NCBI GenBank assembly: GCA_033980235.1
Contig: CM067079.1
Location: forward strand, 26,120,658 to 26,184,657
DNA length: 64,000 nt
DNA from: Diadema setosum
Taxonomy: Eukaryota > Echinodermata > Echinoidea > Diadematoida > Diadematidae
Direction of reading: 5' to 3'
A program made the translations under genes and the position numbers. The notes beneath the pieces are model-generated. The model worked only from the letters and a program-made list of their open reading frames with translations, was not told where the DNA came from and ran no database searches. This document shows positions 12,921 through 22,898 of this stretch, piece after piece (position 1 is the first letter of the stretch; the number at the start of each line of letters is the position of its first letter).

Positions 12921-14209
12921 GGGGGGGGGGTTCAGTGTGAATTGTCCGTGTCACGTATATAGATTTTATTAAAATAAAAAAATCGAAATAACAGCATGAA
13001 AATAATGGACTCTGCATCAACACAAAAGTGAATATCACCTGACAAAACATGCTATATGTAACAGATAGACATTTAATTTTCATGGTCTCAGTTTGAAGTA
13101 GTAGAATATCACTAGGTTTCAGCGAAAATGAGTCATTTATAGCCATTAAAAAATTCAAATATGTAATTCAGAACGCTATGATAATCACAAGCATTAAATT
13201 GATATCTATCAACAAAAATTAATAGTTATAACATGACATTATAAGGAAATCATAAGATAAAAGGCAAAATCAATGGTAAAATTCCGGCAAAGAGTAAGTC
13301 GTAATAAATCAAGATTATAGCGTTTAAACAATCCATTTCCATAACTGATGAATACAAACACTAATTACAAACCAGAATTTACGTAGATGATATTCATCTT
13401 TCCTCCATCAAACGGCAAAAACTTTTGACGATCTTAAAGACACCACTTATCTTTGAAATATCAAACTATTGAGAAATTACTGCCTATGAAACCGCAAATT
13501 TAAATAGATTAATTGAACGAAATGATAATGATAAATTAGACTTTGAAAGACCACACCTCGAGGCCATTTTATGCTTTACACACATTGTTTTAATGTCTTC
13601 AAAGTTGTATCTTTGAAACTCGTTCAGTTTGCTCCCACCTTTAAACTTGAACCATTAAGATTGATTTTGTAACTTCTTTATTTTTGTGTATATTTCCAAA
13701 TGTTACGCCACGACAGCAATCAAACTTGACCTTGACACGTTCAGTGAAGAGTGGCTCTACGTTTTCTCTAATGAGTTGTCAGAAGATACAAATTCTTTAG
13801 CATTTCGTTTTTTCTACTCTGCCTGACTATTATCTCTGATTCTTCTCTTCGACGTATTTAGCTAGACTCGGTAATATCTCACTTATAGTTCACTCACAAA
13901 TAGGAAGGAGGTAAAATTATACAAAAAAAAAAATAAGATCACATTATAGATGCTTTTTTGTATGTGTGTGTGTGTGTGTGTTGATTACAAGGAGGAGCAT
14001 TGTACAAAAATCATATTAATACTAAATACCTCCTTTTCACTGTTTCTGCTTTCGGATAAAAGTACATGTCTAACTTGTCTGATGTAATAGATACTTTCTT
14101 GGTCCCTTTTAAGGATCTATAAAAAGTAGGGTTTAATTAGCTGCAAAACACGTAAAAAATATCAAGTTCACTTACACGTCAAACCAACAGCTTCGCGTCT
14201 ACTCAACAT
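1348..14209 (-). CDS. YWTD-like secreted propeller gene, copy 3 (5' half, runs off window)
   Basis: The gene model joins exon 1 (14209-14176), exon 2 (11723-11577) and exon 3 (1605-1348). Coding lengths are 34, 147 and 258 nt, and every junction is phase 1. The predicted N-terminus MLSRREAVGLTCVLIWHAVL has a basic start and a hydrophobic core like a signal peptide, followed by the CSCPF motif also found in copy 1. Exon 3 resembles copy 1 exon 3 at roughly 60% of residues and includes the shared VMIHQGY, TYYDDPS and SYDTLYFST segments. Exons 4 to 6 would lie beyond position 1, and nothing like them is visible in 1-1347. The protein is inferred to be extracellular; its ligand is unknown. The donor of exon 3 reads GAAG then gcgagt, a GC donor, which could be a genuine GC-AG intron or an early lesion. 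Confidence 0.62.
1606..2160. other. Intron 2 of copy 3, no feature recognised
   Basis: This AT-rich sequence lies between exon 3 and the first repeat mosaic. It has one short C/G-rich stretch near 1740-1790 (GGGGGAGGGTCTGTGTCCCC) that resembles the tails of the 1-980 repeat family. I see no coding signal. Confidence 0.5.
3095..3946 (+). repeat. Near-identical 435-bp direct tandem duplication
   Basis: Positions 3095-3511 and 3530-3946 match almost base for base at an offset of 435. The few differences I found include CTCAAAAC versus CTCTAAAC near 3170/3605 and AGCCAGG versus AGGCAGG near 3337/3772. Each unit ends at the terminal-repeat motif GTGTGACACGGCC. The match is far closer than the general level between other repeat copies here, so the duplication is recent or is an assembly artefact. 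Confidence 0.85.
3933..3966. repeat. Head-to-head terminal repeats (palindrome)
   Basis: GGTGTGACACGGCC and GGCCGTGTCACACC face each other across TAAA, forming a near-perfect palindrome. The layout fits two abutting element ends sharing a TAA/TTA target site. Confidence 0.8.
4751..4870. mobile_element. 120-bp foldback element with 21-bp inverted ends
   Basis: The left end begins AAGGTCAGGTCGTATAGT and the right end is its exact reverse complement, matching over 21 bases. The interior contains further GTCGTA/TACGAC pairs, so the whole unit could fold on itself. It has no coding capacity. It abuts a GGCCTTT Harbinger-like end at 4744. Related GTCGTACGACC sequence occurs near 2215. Confidence 0.8.
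4930..5515. other. Intron 2 of copy 3, no feature recognised
   Basis: Apart from a G run at 5297-5308 and a short inverted pair around 5354-5388 (CCAAGTTGCATGAC and GTCATGCAACTTGG), I see no structure or coding signal here. Confidence 0.5.
5516..5900 (+). mobile_element. Half copy of the TTAA-flanked foldback family
   Basis: The segment begins CTTAAGGGGAAG and runs through TGTGGATTGACTGAATGCAG, GAAAATCGGACAATCGATGC and GTTATGACGTATGAGTG. It parallels one arm of the complete element at 34862-35419. The opposite arm is not intact here, so this copy is truncated or decayed. Confidence 0.65.
6333..6569 (+). repeat. Dispersed repeat, copy A
   Basis: About 235 bases starting GGCTCACATATTTCAGAAAT and ending TTCTGAAACTCTGT match 17874-18103 in the same orientation, with scattered substitutions and small gaps. 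I recognise no coding frame or termini. Confidence 0.7.
6919..7966 (+). mobile_element. Nested insert with 15-bp inverted ends carrying a THAP frame
   Basis: The left end ATAGGCGGGGGCGGA and right end TCCGCCCCCGCCTAT are perfect reverse complements. If 6919-7966 is removed, the flanks (GCCGCCATTTCCTGAAAT and TTATAACTTTTCAAC) rejoin into the repeat unit seen intact elsewhere in the large element, so this is a secondary insertion. It is more GC-rich than its surroundings and contains the THAP reading frame at 7188-7655. I could not fix the target duplication. Confidence 0.65.
7188..7655 (+). CDS. THAP-domain reading frame, zinc site incomplete, probably transposon-derived
   Basis: The 155-residue frame begins MPRSCVVFGC, matching the canonical THAP start with a C-X4-C pair. 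It continues through KKRSFFELPK and a Trp-containing segment to SHWSPVKSRTICSEF. THAP domains bind DNA through a C2CH zinc site. The expected ICSEHF motif lacks His here, as though one codon were deleted (GAATTC where GAACACTTC is usual). The sequence after about residue 75 matches nothing I know and may be non-coding read-through. P and Kolobok transposons carry N-terminal THAP domains, and the location inside a terminal-inverted-repeat insert favours a mobile origin. I chose the Met at 7188 because it begins the domain; the frame is open back to 7077. Confidence 0.6.
   Translation: MPRSCVVFGCHNHSLMLDKKRSFFELPKRDRSPERRNRWLADISRENEDGSHWSPVKSRTICSEFKLLEVNDNRLLTRCTRYLHVHIGELNVWPRRRVIDPRVCGYTVARPDAVNTLREYVCTAATGLCIVRYTVGTNCKADGGQFSLVSLLCFP
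8130..10100. repeat. Middle of the large element with reversed C/G-rich units
   Basis: From about 8690 the unit GAGGAAGATTTTGCATTTTC with adjacent CCCTCCCC blocks recurs (near 8715, 8880, 9010, 9190 and 9330, more weakly to 9900). It is the reverse orientation of the 1-980 family. Copies are strongly diverged. Open frames here cross these blocks in several phases, and I do not regard them as genes. Confidence 0.5.
11203..11457. mobile_element. 255-bp foldback element
   Basis: The left end ATATGAAGAGTTTTTTTGCA continues into AAAACCGATAAGTCCAT. The right end ATGGACTTATCGGTTTTT and CTCTTCATAT are the reverse complement with few mismatches. It is non-coding and lies about 120 nt downstream (minus sense) of exon 2 of copy 3, inside intron 2. 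Confidence 0.75.
11577..11723 (-). CDS. Copy 3 exon 2 (147 nt)
   Basis: The acceptor reads ttttcacag and the donor CCCCGG then gtaagaa. The reading phase is 2 nt, 48 codons, 1 nt. The product runs from VLIWHAVLEIATAG to VTCHTP and includes CSCPF. It completes the hydrophobic signal region begun in exon 1. Length and both phases equal those of copy 1 exon 2 at 54919-55065. Confidence 0.75.
11724..14175. other. Intron 1 of copy 3
   Basis: The intron is AT-rich with a poly-T/poly-G tract at 12892-12930 and a (TG)n run at 13962-13981. I see no coding exon or clear mobile element inside it. Confidence 0.5.
14176..14209 (-). CDS. Copy 3 exon 1: start of signal peptide
   Basis: The 34 coding bases encode MLSRREAVGLT plus one T and are followed by the donor gtaagt. 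The split codon joins GT of exon 2 to give Cys. The exon was found by similarity to copy 2 exon 1 (39994-40027, same length) and copy 1 exon 1. An A/T-rich stretch (gaaataaaag on the minus strand) lies about 30 nt upstream of the ATG, but I cannot assign a promoter. Confidence 0.62.
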
Positions 14210-16137
14210 CGGATTATCTTTCTCTGACTTCTTTTATTTCAAGGAAGCTGGTTAAGTTGAACACTGTGTCGATTGTACCAGAATAGATGCGAAATGTCCT
14301 TGGTAGTCAAAGCGGGTGTCTGTTCACTCAGTTGCCACTTGTCGACAAGATGCAGAAGAATTTGCCGTTTTTTGTCATTTGAGATGACTTAACAACCACA
14401 AGAAAAGAGAAAGGAAGTACATTCGACCTCGCTCACTACGACTGCAATTAAACCGAAAAAGATGGCATTAAGAAGCCAGGCTGCAATGAAATATATGGTA
14501 TATTACAATTTGTTTCGTTTGATGACGTAATGTTAACGGGCTATCATTTAATATTGTAGGTTGTGGAAAGTAAAAGTAAGTTGGTGCCGGCGAACTACTA
14601 TTACCGGAAGATGCCTGTTTATTGCAACCTAATAAACTCATCATTTTTTTTCGTGGCGATATCTTTAATACCCAGTGGCAAACCCATCTCTACAGTCTGA
14701 CAGTGAAGCCATATAAACTGGATGGATTACTTTCATCATATCATAGAATTTCCATAAGCTGCATACTTGGGCGAATATCACAACTGGATAAGTTAACATA
14801 CATTTTGGTTCCTGGGTATTTTAATAACCGAGTAACAAACTGTCATCATCAATTGTTGTTTCATGTTTCAAACGATACGGTTTTTTTTACCTTTCACGAA
14901 AATTCTTTGACTAAATTGATGACATGGGTTAAAATTTTTTCATCTTCTCGAAATATGCACTGAGTTTGAAATTCTAACCTTGATTCATTTCAAAAGAAGG
15001 GATGTAACTTTAATTTACGTTGTGTGGTGTAATAACATCTGAATCCGTTAAATTTAAGCATTAAAACAAGTTGAAAGTCCGCATGGATGTCACAAAGTCA
15101 TTGTCAGTACCTTAAGACCAATGTGTCAGAACTGCATAATCTTACAAAATATAACTTATTTCAACAGTTCTGTCATTCGTATTCCTCAAGATGAAAGGTT
15201 CTGCGATTTTTGTACCAATGTTATGTTCATCTCGGATTATATCAATCCATAAAATTAAGCATACCCTAACTTACTTCATTTTAAACTAGGAGGAATACAC
15301 AGAGAGTTCTTTTACAATCGCTGTATAGTGTACTGTACATTACATATTTATGTGTATTGTCTAAACATTAAATGTGCAGTATATTATGCATCCACACAGC
15401 ATTTGTATGAACACACCCAAGTATTGCTATAGGGATATATCTTTCCGTTTAATATGTGTGATATCGAGAGAAGTAGAGAACATAACTGCTCCAAATTTCG
15501 TCGGTGAGCCATTCTCTCTTTAAAACTATGATATATTTCTTTCTTTTGCAATATTTCAATCTTTCGCTATATTTCACCCACAGATTCTACGTCATCGTCG
15601 CTGTTCATGTTATCTTGGAAGCGCTGAACGCACTTATCCTGTCAGGGTAAGCTCAAAATATATGCAAAAAAGAAGAAAAGAATACGAATTTTACTTTAAT
15701 TCAGTCCCTTTCGGTGGATCAGAATAGCACTCTATTTAGATTTTGGATTTATTTATTCAATACTTCATAAAAGCCTTATAAACAAACAGTAAATGAATAC
15801 AAATACATTGCGTTCAGATTCATGTCGTCAGTTTATATCAGGGAATTGTTTGAAACATCAATAAAAAGATTTGAGGAAAAAAAGCAATAGTAAACGAGAA
15901 CTTACCTTTAGAAGTTTGATCAAACTTCAAACGGTAAGTTCTCTTTTAATCTTTCCATTTTATTTCGTAATTCTCGCTTCGAGAATATTCATGTGAGATT
16001 TCAAAGGACAGTAAGCACAATAAAGTAGAAGTAGCAATTCAGGTAGTGTCATTAACCTGTACGCTCATGTCATGTCACCATCATGAGGTCCAAGAAAGTG
16101 TTCCAAAAACACTGTGAGAGAAACTGCCAGCTATTAC
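14210..16137. other. Upstream flank of copy 3, no gene established
   Basis: This AT-rich intergenic DNA should include the copy 3 promoter next to 14210. The 113-codon open frame at 14622-14963 has no recognisable domain. One exon-like piece on the plus strand at 15583-15647 is discussed in the findings. Confidence 0.4.
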
Positions 16138-16634
16138 TTAAAGTTTATTATAAAATCTGTCAAATTTTCTTTCATTCGTCCAGCCAGCTTGTTTCAGAAT
16201 ATTTGCGACAGGCAGATGACGCCTTCTGGCTGCAGACGCTGAGGCTGCTCGTGTAGAATGTGCCTTGAATGTAGTTGTGTTAACACTCCTGAAGCTTAAA
16301 GGACAGACTTGATCTACTTGGCGATAGTAGCTGAATTCACCGTCCTACATGCATGGGGTTTTTGAAAAGTAATGGGCAGTTGTTTTTCTGACTCCCTGAT
16401 GTCCTTGACTGTGTGCTTGATATACTGCCTAAAGTTTACGCAATGCACGACACATAAGCGTTTGTCCCCAGCTGGAAACGCTTTCAATTCAAGAACAGTT
16501 CCAGTGTTCCCAGGCCTGCTCAGTTTCAGCAGTTTGTCAACTATTGCTACAGAATCAGTCTTAATGCCGATATTATCAATACATAGCCCATGCAACGTTT
16601 GCAACCTCTGAGCCGATACTAATGCAAGTAACAT
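16138..16634 (-). pseudogene. Tyrosine recombinase remnant (DIRS-like retrotransposon)
   Basis: On the minus strand the frame opens with LLALVSAQRLQTL and continues LKLSRPGNTGTVLELKAF and CVVHCVNFRQYIK. After a stop and frameshift it resumes as FKAHSTRAASASAA, NILKQAGWTNERKF and FDRFYNK. These are the C-terminal catalytic blocks of tyrosine recombinases, with HxxR (HSTR) and a candidate nucleophile Tyr in FYNK. The AQR-LTLHLL, HSTRAAS and ILKQAGW phrases are familiar from DIRS-type YR retroelements. The in-frame TAG stands where Trp is usual, and the frame shifts near 16280, so it is not functional. The reverse transcriptase part is missing; DNA above 16650 switches abruptly to a satellite array. 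Confidence 0.72.
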
Positions 16635-16660
16635 TCATAACTTAAAGGGGATGGCTAGTA

Positions 16661-17873
16661 ATAGTCCGGGAGCCAGCGGGGGTCAGCCTAGCTGAAAAGG
16701 TTACCAATTTTTATGTGTATAGCAATTTAGTACATATGCCCCTGAGTATGGAAATGCACGTCTGGCTGGTCATCGGTGGTGGGTGTGGCCAGGAGGGCCA
16801 CAAAAAGGAACCCCAAAATTAGGCTAGCCTAGCTGGAAAAGTAACCCCATGAAAACAACTGGAACTTGTTCGTTACACTTACAGGATAAATGAATGACCA
16901 TTGCCAGACGCTTTAAGTGGTTGGGGGTAGCCGCTAGACGCCCTTAAAGACCCAAATTTTTACAGCTAGGCTAGCCTAGCTGAAAAAGTAACCTCATGAA
17001 AACAACTGGAACTTGTTCGTTACACTTACAGGATAAATGAGTGACCATTGCCAGACGTTTTAAGTGGTGGGGGGTAGCCGCCAGACGCCCTTAAAGACCC
17101 AAATTTTTCCAGCTAGGCTAGCCTAGCTGAAAAAGTAACCTAATGTAGCCCAGTGGAAATTGTTCGTTACACTTACAGGATAAATGAATGACCATTGCCA
17201 GACGTTTTAAGTGGTGGGGCGTAGCCGCCAGACGTCCTTAAAGACCCAAATTTTTCCAGCTAGGCTAGCCTAGCTGAAAAAGTAACCTTATGTAACCCAC
17301 TGGAACTTGTTCGTTACACTTACAGGATAAATGAATGACCATTGCCAGACGTTTTAAGTGGTGGGGGTTGCCGCCAGACGCCCTTAAAGACCCAACCTTT
17401 TTCCAGCTAGGCTTGCCTAGCTGAACAAGTATACCTTGTGAAACCCACTGGAACTTGTTCTTTACACTTACATCTACTTATATGCATGACCGTTGCCAGA
17501 CGTTTTAAATGGTGGTGGTGGTGGTGGGGGGGGGGGGGTAGCCGCCAGACGCCCTCAAAGACCCAATTTTACCAGCTAGACTAGCCTATATATAGCTGGA
17601 AAAATAACCCCCTGAAACCCACTGGAACTTGTTCTTGTGATACACTCAAAGGATAATTGAATGATTGCTGCCAGACAATAGCCGCCAGACGCCCCAAAGA
17701 CCAAACTCTTACCAGCTAGGCTAGCTTAGCTGAAAATTAGGAAAGTAACCCCATGAAACCCACTGGAACTTGTTCTTACACTTACAGAATAAATGCATGA
17801 CCGTTGCCAGACGCTTTAAGTGGTGGGGCGTAGCCCCCAGACGCTCTCAAAGACCCAATTTTACCAGCTATAA
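16661..17873 (+). repeat. 147-bp satellite array, forward orientation
   Basis: About seven monomers follow each other. The 20-bp palindrome CAGCTAGGCTAGCCTAGCTG, exact or slightly altered, starts at 16963, 17110, 17257 and 17404, giving a spacing of exactly 147, and then less regularly at 17573 and 17713. Each monomer also contains ACTTGTTCGTTACACTTACA and CCAGACGTTTTAAGTGGTGG. The array begins with a distinctive leader, AGTCCGGGAGCCAGCGGGGG, and a GGTGGGTGTGGCCAGGAGGG segment that both recur at the far end of the reversed array at 25.6-25.74 kb. This looks like a non-autonomous transposon with an internal tandem array. Confidence 0.8.
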
Positions 17874-18103
17874 GGTTCACATATTTCAGAAATGATAGCA
17901 GTGTAATTCCATAACTATACCGCTTGATTGCGAGTTCACTTGTCTATGCATGCCTTATTCTTTTGTTATGCTTCCTTGAGCCCCAACTCATGCATTCTTA
18001 TGGTGACTCTCCCATGTCATCATCCTTGTTCATTGCAATTTGTTCTATTTTTTGAAAATATTCTTATTCTTCATCCCAATTATCACAAATTCTGAAACTC
18101 TGT
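17874..18103 (+). repeat. Dispersed repeat, copy B
   Basis: This segment matches 6333-6569 in the same orientation, from GGTTCACATATTTCAGAAAT to TTCTGAAACTCTGT. It begins exactly where the satellite array ends. Confidence 0.7.
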
Positions 18104-18900
18104 CCTCAGTATAACTAATTCATAGTTGTACAAATGTAAAAATCTGAGAATCACCCGGAGGTCTCCTTTAATGGGGGAGTTTCTTGAGCTCACAGGGAAA
18201 CATTCTTTGAAATATCAATAGGGCAAGTGTTGAGACGAAATACTGTAGAAATATGAGAATATACAGTGCTGTGTTTTTGGTAGAAGAAATAGGGTATCTG
18301 TATTTGTCCTCAGTGATAAACAAAAAAACTTATTTGGAAAGAATAATAGACATCAAAAAAGAATTGCCCAATCAAACATGTCGGGATTTTTCTCAAACAT
18401 CAGTGTTCTCATTTTCTTTGCAGTGTAAAACAAAAATAAAAAACAAAAAAACAAAAAAACAAGGCCGGGTACAGTATCCGGATGGAAATTGGTGGGATGG
18501 GCGTAAACCCGCGGGTTTTATAACATACTGACGTGAAAAAAAAAACAAGACCAAAAACTACTTTCTTTCTGTGCCCTAGGCAATTGCTAGGGAGAAATAT
18601 TCATCAATTGCATTTTGGAAATGGTGGAAATCACAACTTTTGATGAAATTGTCTCCTACAGTATCTCTTCTTATATTATGAAGGCTTTTTTTTTATAATT
18701 AAGTTTCTTTCCTTTATGACCATGATAAAACAAACCCCTGATGATTAAAACAAAAGACAATCAAAACTTGGCAAATGAACTCTTTGGACATTAGCAAAAG
18801 GGAATACATTAACAGTTTTTGGAAACACTTTATACAATTGTCTAATACTCCATCAAGCTCATAAAAAATACAATTCTACTGCAACAAGAAATCCATTCAG
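18104..18900. other. No feature recognised
   Basis: AT-rich sequence with A-rich simple tracts near 18430 and 18535. The 92-codon open frame here crosses a CAAAAA-rich tract and has no domain. Confidence 0.4.
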
Positions 18901-20260
18901 TAAGACTCGTCCTCGGTGTACATAGCTTAAAATGCCAACTTTTTAAAAGTAATGCCCCAGCTCTTAAATTTACTTTAAAAAGGGGAAGTAAAGCTCAACA
19001 CGTTTGGCCTATGACTTTTTTAGGTACCGTATCACCTTACGGTTGAGGAGATGGGTAAAGAAAAATTATCAACGAAATAAAACTTATAGGAACATGCTTC
19101 ACATGACATCACCGTTTTCTTCTCTTAAGAAAGAAACGAAATCTGAAAATTGTTCAAGAGTGTTTTTGAACATAGTACATTGCAAAAGCAGAAAAAAAAT
19201 CAGTGTTTTTAAGAAACATAACTCACAACAACAAGGAATTCCTGTCGTGTCTAGTATTGCACGTTTTTTGGTTTGGAGGGTTTTGGATGCTAATATTTCA
19301 AGACAAGTTTATGCTCCGGCACTTCAATGAACTTAAATGTAAAGTAATGATCAACCTCTCTTGCCAATAAACTCAACATTTGCTGTTCTTCAGTCAAGCA
19401 TATGACAGAAACATATGAGAAACATGTCTAAAATTCATATGAATAAGCTCACAGCAACAACAAAAATACTATGTTATTTATACACTAATACTGCATGTAC
19501 TTAGTTTCGAGGGATTAAGATGCAAAATGTTATGACAAAAGTCCCTACGTGGCTACCAGCAATTAAACATCCTTCAACTTCTTTAGCAAATGAGCTCATG
19601 TGTATCATCTTCTTGTTGAGAAGACGAAGATGAGTAATGATAAAATAACCAAACTATCAACTTTCCTTAACATGTTTTACATGAAATCATTATTGCCTTT
19701 TCGTAACGAAATAGAAAAATAAAAAAACCAGAACATCTGAAATTGTTCAAAATCGCTTCTTGATAACGATGAAAGCAAAGGAAACTTAGTGTTTGTAATC
19801 ACTATGACATGTGTCTACAGATCTGTCATGCTCATAAGAAACGTAACTCACAGGAATATAATTTTATACAGTGTAAAAAGTGCTTGGTTTGGAGGACATT
19901 TAGATGCCAACTTTTCAAGAATAATACATCAGCACTGACATTAACTGATGAAAAGAAAGGAATGCTCAGCTTCTTTATCCAATTAGCTCATAGGTAATTC
20001 CTTGTAGTTAAAAAAAAAAAAACCGAGTACACATAAAAATATAGACTTCCCGTAACATGTATCACAGGTCATGATCTCCACATTTTTGCTCCTCTTAACT
20101 TAAAAGAAATAAATATATATTTAAATTTGTTTTAAATGACCTTTAAACAATATGAAGAAAAAAATTTTGTGTCTGCAAAGGCTTGACACGTGTCTAATAC
20201 TGGGTCACGCTCATATTAAACGTAGCTCACAGCCAAGGAATTCACGTGTGTATAAAATAA
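18900..20260 (+). repeat. Strongly diverged repeats of a few hundred bases
   Basis: A recurring order of short phrases can be followed: a piece like AGAAACATAACTCACA, then TTGGTTTGGAGG, then a piece like GATGCTAATATTTCAAGA. It appears near 19213-19300, 19839-19920 and, weakly, 19430-19530 and 20217-20260. The copies are too diverged to define exact boundaries. I recognise no gene. Confidence 0.4.
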
Positions 20261-20264
20261 TACT

Positions 20265-20850
20265 GCAGAGAGGGTGCAAAGTTGAACCCTTTATTGAGGG
20301 TGCGAAAATGTTCCCTTGGGTACATCTTTCCACCCACACTAAGTTGTGGTAGATTGCACCTCTTTTTGAGGGTGCATCTTTCCACCCACACTAAGGGGTG
20401 CTAAGTTGAACCTTTCTTGAGGGTGCGATCTTGCACCCTTTACCTTTTGGCGCACCTTTGCACCCCGTGTAGCCTTTACATCTTGGTGCAACTTTACATC
20501 CTTTCGTGAGGGTGCAAAGAAACACCCAATGTTCCAAGATTGTGCCTTGTTTTGAGGGTGCAATCTTGGAACTTTGGGTGCTACTTTGTACCCTCAAGAA
20601 AGGGTGAAAGTTACACCCTCGGGAGCAACTTTCCCCCCTTGAAAAAGGCGCAACCTCGTACCTTTAGGTGCAACATTATGCCCGAAGGATGCAAGAATGT
20701 ACCCTCTCTTGAGGGTGCAATCTTGTGCCTTATTGGTATGATGTTGCACCTATGTGGTGCTTATTTGCTCCATGACTGCTGCAAAATTGCTCCTTTAAAG
20801 GAGCAAGTCAGTGTCACCGCCTGCTCCTTTATAGGGGCAATATTGCCCAT
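20265..20850. repeat. Minisatellite of GGGTGCAA and its complement
   Basis: Short phrases GAGGGTGCAA, TTGCACCC and variants repeat on both strands at intervals of roughly 30-40 bases, so the array contains many small inverted pairs. The open frames here on both strands are products of the repeat period. Confidence 0.75.
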
Positions 20851-21449
20851 CATCTCAAGATACAACTTAGCATCACATAATCGGGTACGATTTAGTTCCT
20901 TTACTACTCTAAACCTTGAATAGTGCGGACTGATGTAAGCCTATTTGCTCAGTATATAACTTATGTTGTTGCACTCTGCAAAGTAAATAGGATTAGTGTA
21001 ACTTGGATCTTGTGAATCATGAAATGTGTGTGCGTGTGGAATTTGTGAGTTGTGAAAATGTTAATGTAAAAGTTAACTTAGTTGTGTTTGAATAATATAC
21101 TGAAACCAAAAAATTACCCAATCACCTTTTCAATAATGTAAGGTGAGCACTATATCTATCAAACAGTTAACCTTCTCGGCAAGAGTATAAACATCTGCAT
21201 GAAGGAAGAGGTGAAAATATGAAATGCAGTTGTCTGGATACGTTTTATTCAAAACGTTCTTGAATGCGTACTTATTCACATAATCTATAAGAATAACATA
21301 TTATGCTTCTTACCAGTACTCAAAGCCTCTAAAACAAGAGCATGCTTCTTACACTTCTAAAGTATACACCATATCTTAAAAACAAAATGTAAGAGGATTT
21401 AAGAAGCTGTTTGTATGCATTCAAACGAATCCATATTTCTATCTAAAAT

Positions 21450-21845
21450 CTAAAACGTGTCTTGTAAAAGGGGAATTCGTTTTATAATGACGATGCCAAT
21501 TGTCTTAAAGTCCTTATCACGACATGTCTTGGAGTTCACGCTTATTGAAAACATGAGATTCTTGGTACGTAGATTACAACTATGGTTTAAAGAGTTAACT
21601 GAGATACGCATACCGTATACGGGCATTTCGTTGAAAACATTTAAATACAAGGCACTGTAAATAATATGAAAATCAAACTTGATACCAGCCCTTATCGGCA
21701 ACCAATAGAGACTATGGAGGACTGCAGTTATAATTGTGTTCAGATTTTGTTTTGGGTGATACACGATTGCCGACTGATTTGGGATCAATTCGAGTCCCTC
21801 GAGCTGAGATTCCGGAACTGCAATGAGCAAACCATCATTATGCAT
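21450..21845 (-). pseudogene. C-terminal LINE reverse-transcriptase remnant
   Basis: The minus-strand frame contains LHSLYWLPIRAGIKFDFHII followed by an LRTKNLM segment. This corresponds to the post-RT region of many non-LTR retrotransposons (L..LHWLPI...IKFKI..L..KAL, then NLRS). The upstream RT core is absent and the frame is disturbed at both ends, so this is a short degenerate fragment. The family cannot be assigned. Confidence 0.55.
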
Positions 21846-22890
21846 AACAAAGTGACTGAGAATAATACATGCACCAGTTTCTGTTTCGTTGTTCTATACA
21901 CAGAAAGTTGTTTCGTTTTCCAATCCTGTGCAGGCACACAGAGATTTACAGAATTCAATCATCTTTGGCTATAACGCCATGGTCGCGTGCAAAATGAATG
22001 CAGCTTATCTAACTTAACCTGTAGTTACTGAATAGGGGACTACTGTATATTCAATTTATACATTTTTAATCGGATGATAGAACCTGTCAAAGAGTAAATT
22101 GCGGATATCATATACCATTGTCAAATTCACTTTAATTCTATACATAGTATCAATGGAATGTTATGAACCACTTCAGCATTAACAATCATTATCATAATTA
22201 TTTCCCTGAAACGGCTGCATACGATGAGAGGGAAGAGTTTGGCATCATACATAGCAAGAGTCGTGACTACAAAACTAAATACATGTACTATACAAAGTTT
22301 TAGGACACTTTGAATCATGCCCCCCCCCCAAAAAAAAAAAAAAAACCAACAACTTAGTGAAATGTTGTACAATGTATGCCCTACTTCCATTAACCTATGA
22401 TCTTTGACCTTTGAATACATGGCCCGCATTTTTTCAACGAATAGGCATTTGGATGCAACGTAGGTATTATATAAAAGAAAAAATGTTTTAGGAAAATACA
22501 TTTAACCACTTCAGAAATGATTATGGAACAAATAGCAAAATATTGACACGTTCATTTCTTCCGTAATGACATGACAGAAAACTTTCCTCACCGAATCGTT
22601 CTGCCGTAATTCATGAGCAAGTCATGGATATATACTTAGTTCGATTAAAAGTATACATTGAGTCATTGCAAAAGCATCTAATGAAAAGTATGCTTCAGAA
22701 CTACATCATTGTCATTTATTCTATAACACTAATAATATAGAGCTATTGGTCCGCCATATTGCCTAACAGGTCGTTGTCCTCCTATCACTATACCACGTTT
22801 GTTTAGCAAATAAGGCACAGAATTTAATTTTGCACTTGTTGCCAAAGACTCTAATCTTCTTTACCGCTATTCCCAGACATGTATGCTGGT
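21846..22890. other. No feature recognised
   Basis: AT-rich unique-looking sequence with a C8/A-rich tract at 22321-22345. I see no coding signal. Confidence 0.4.
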
Positions 22891-22898
22891 GCTGTATG

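Noticed and set aside
14622..14963. 113-codon plus-strand frame
   Set aside because: It has no domain and no splice context, and its AT-rich composition equals the surroundings.
20339..20923. Frames of 68-127 codons on both strands
   Set aside because: They follow the period of the GGGTGCAA minisatellite and differ in frame between strands.
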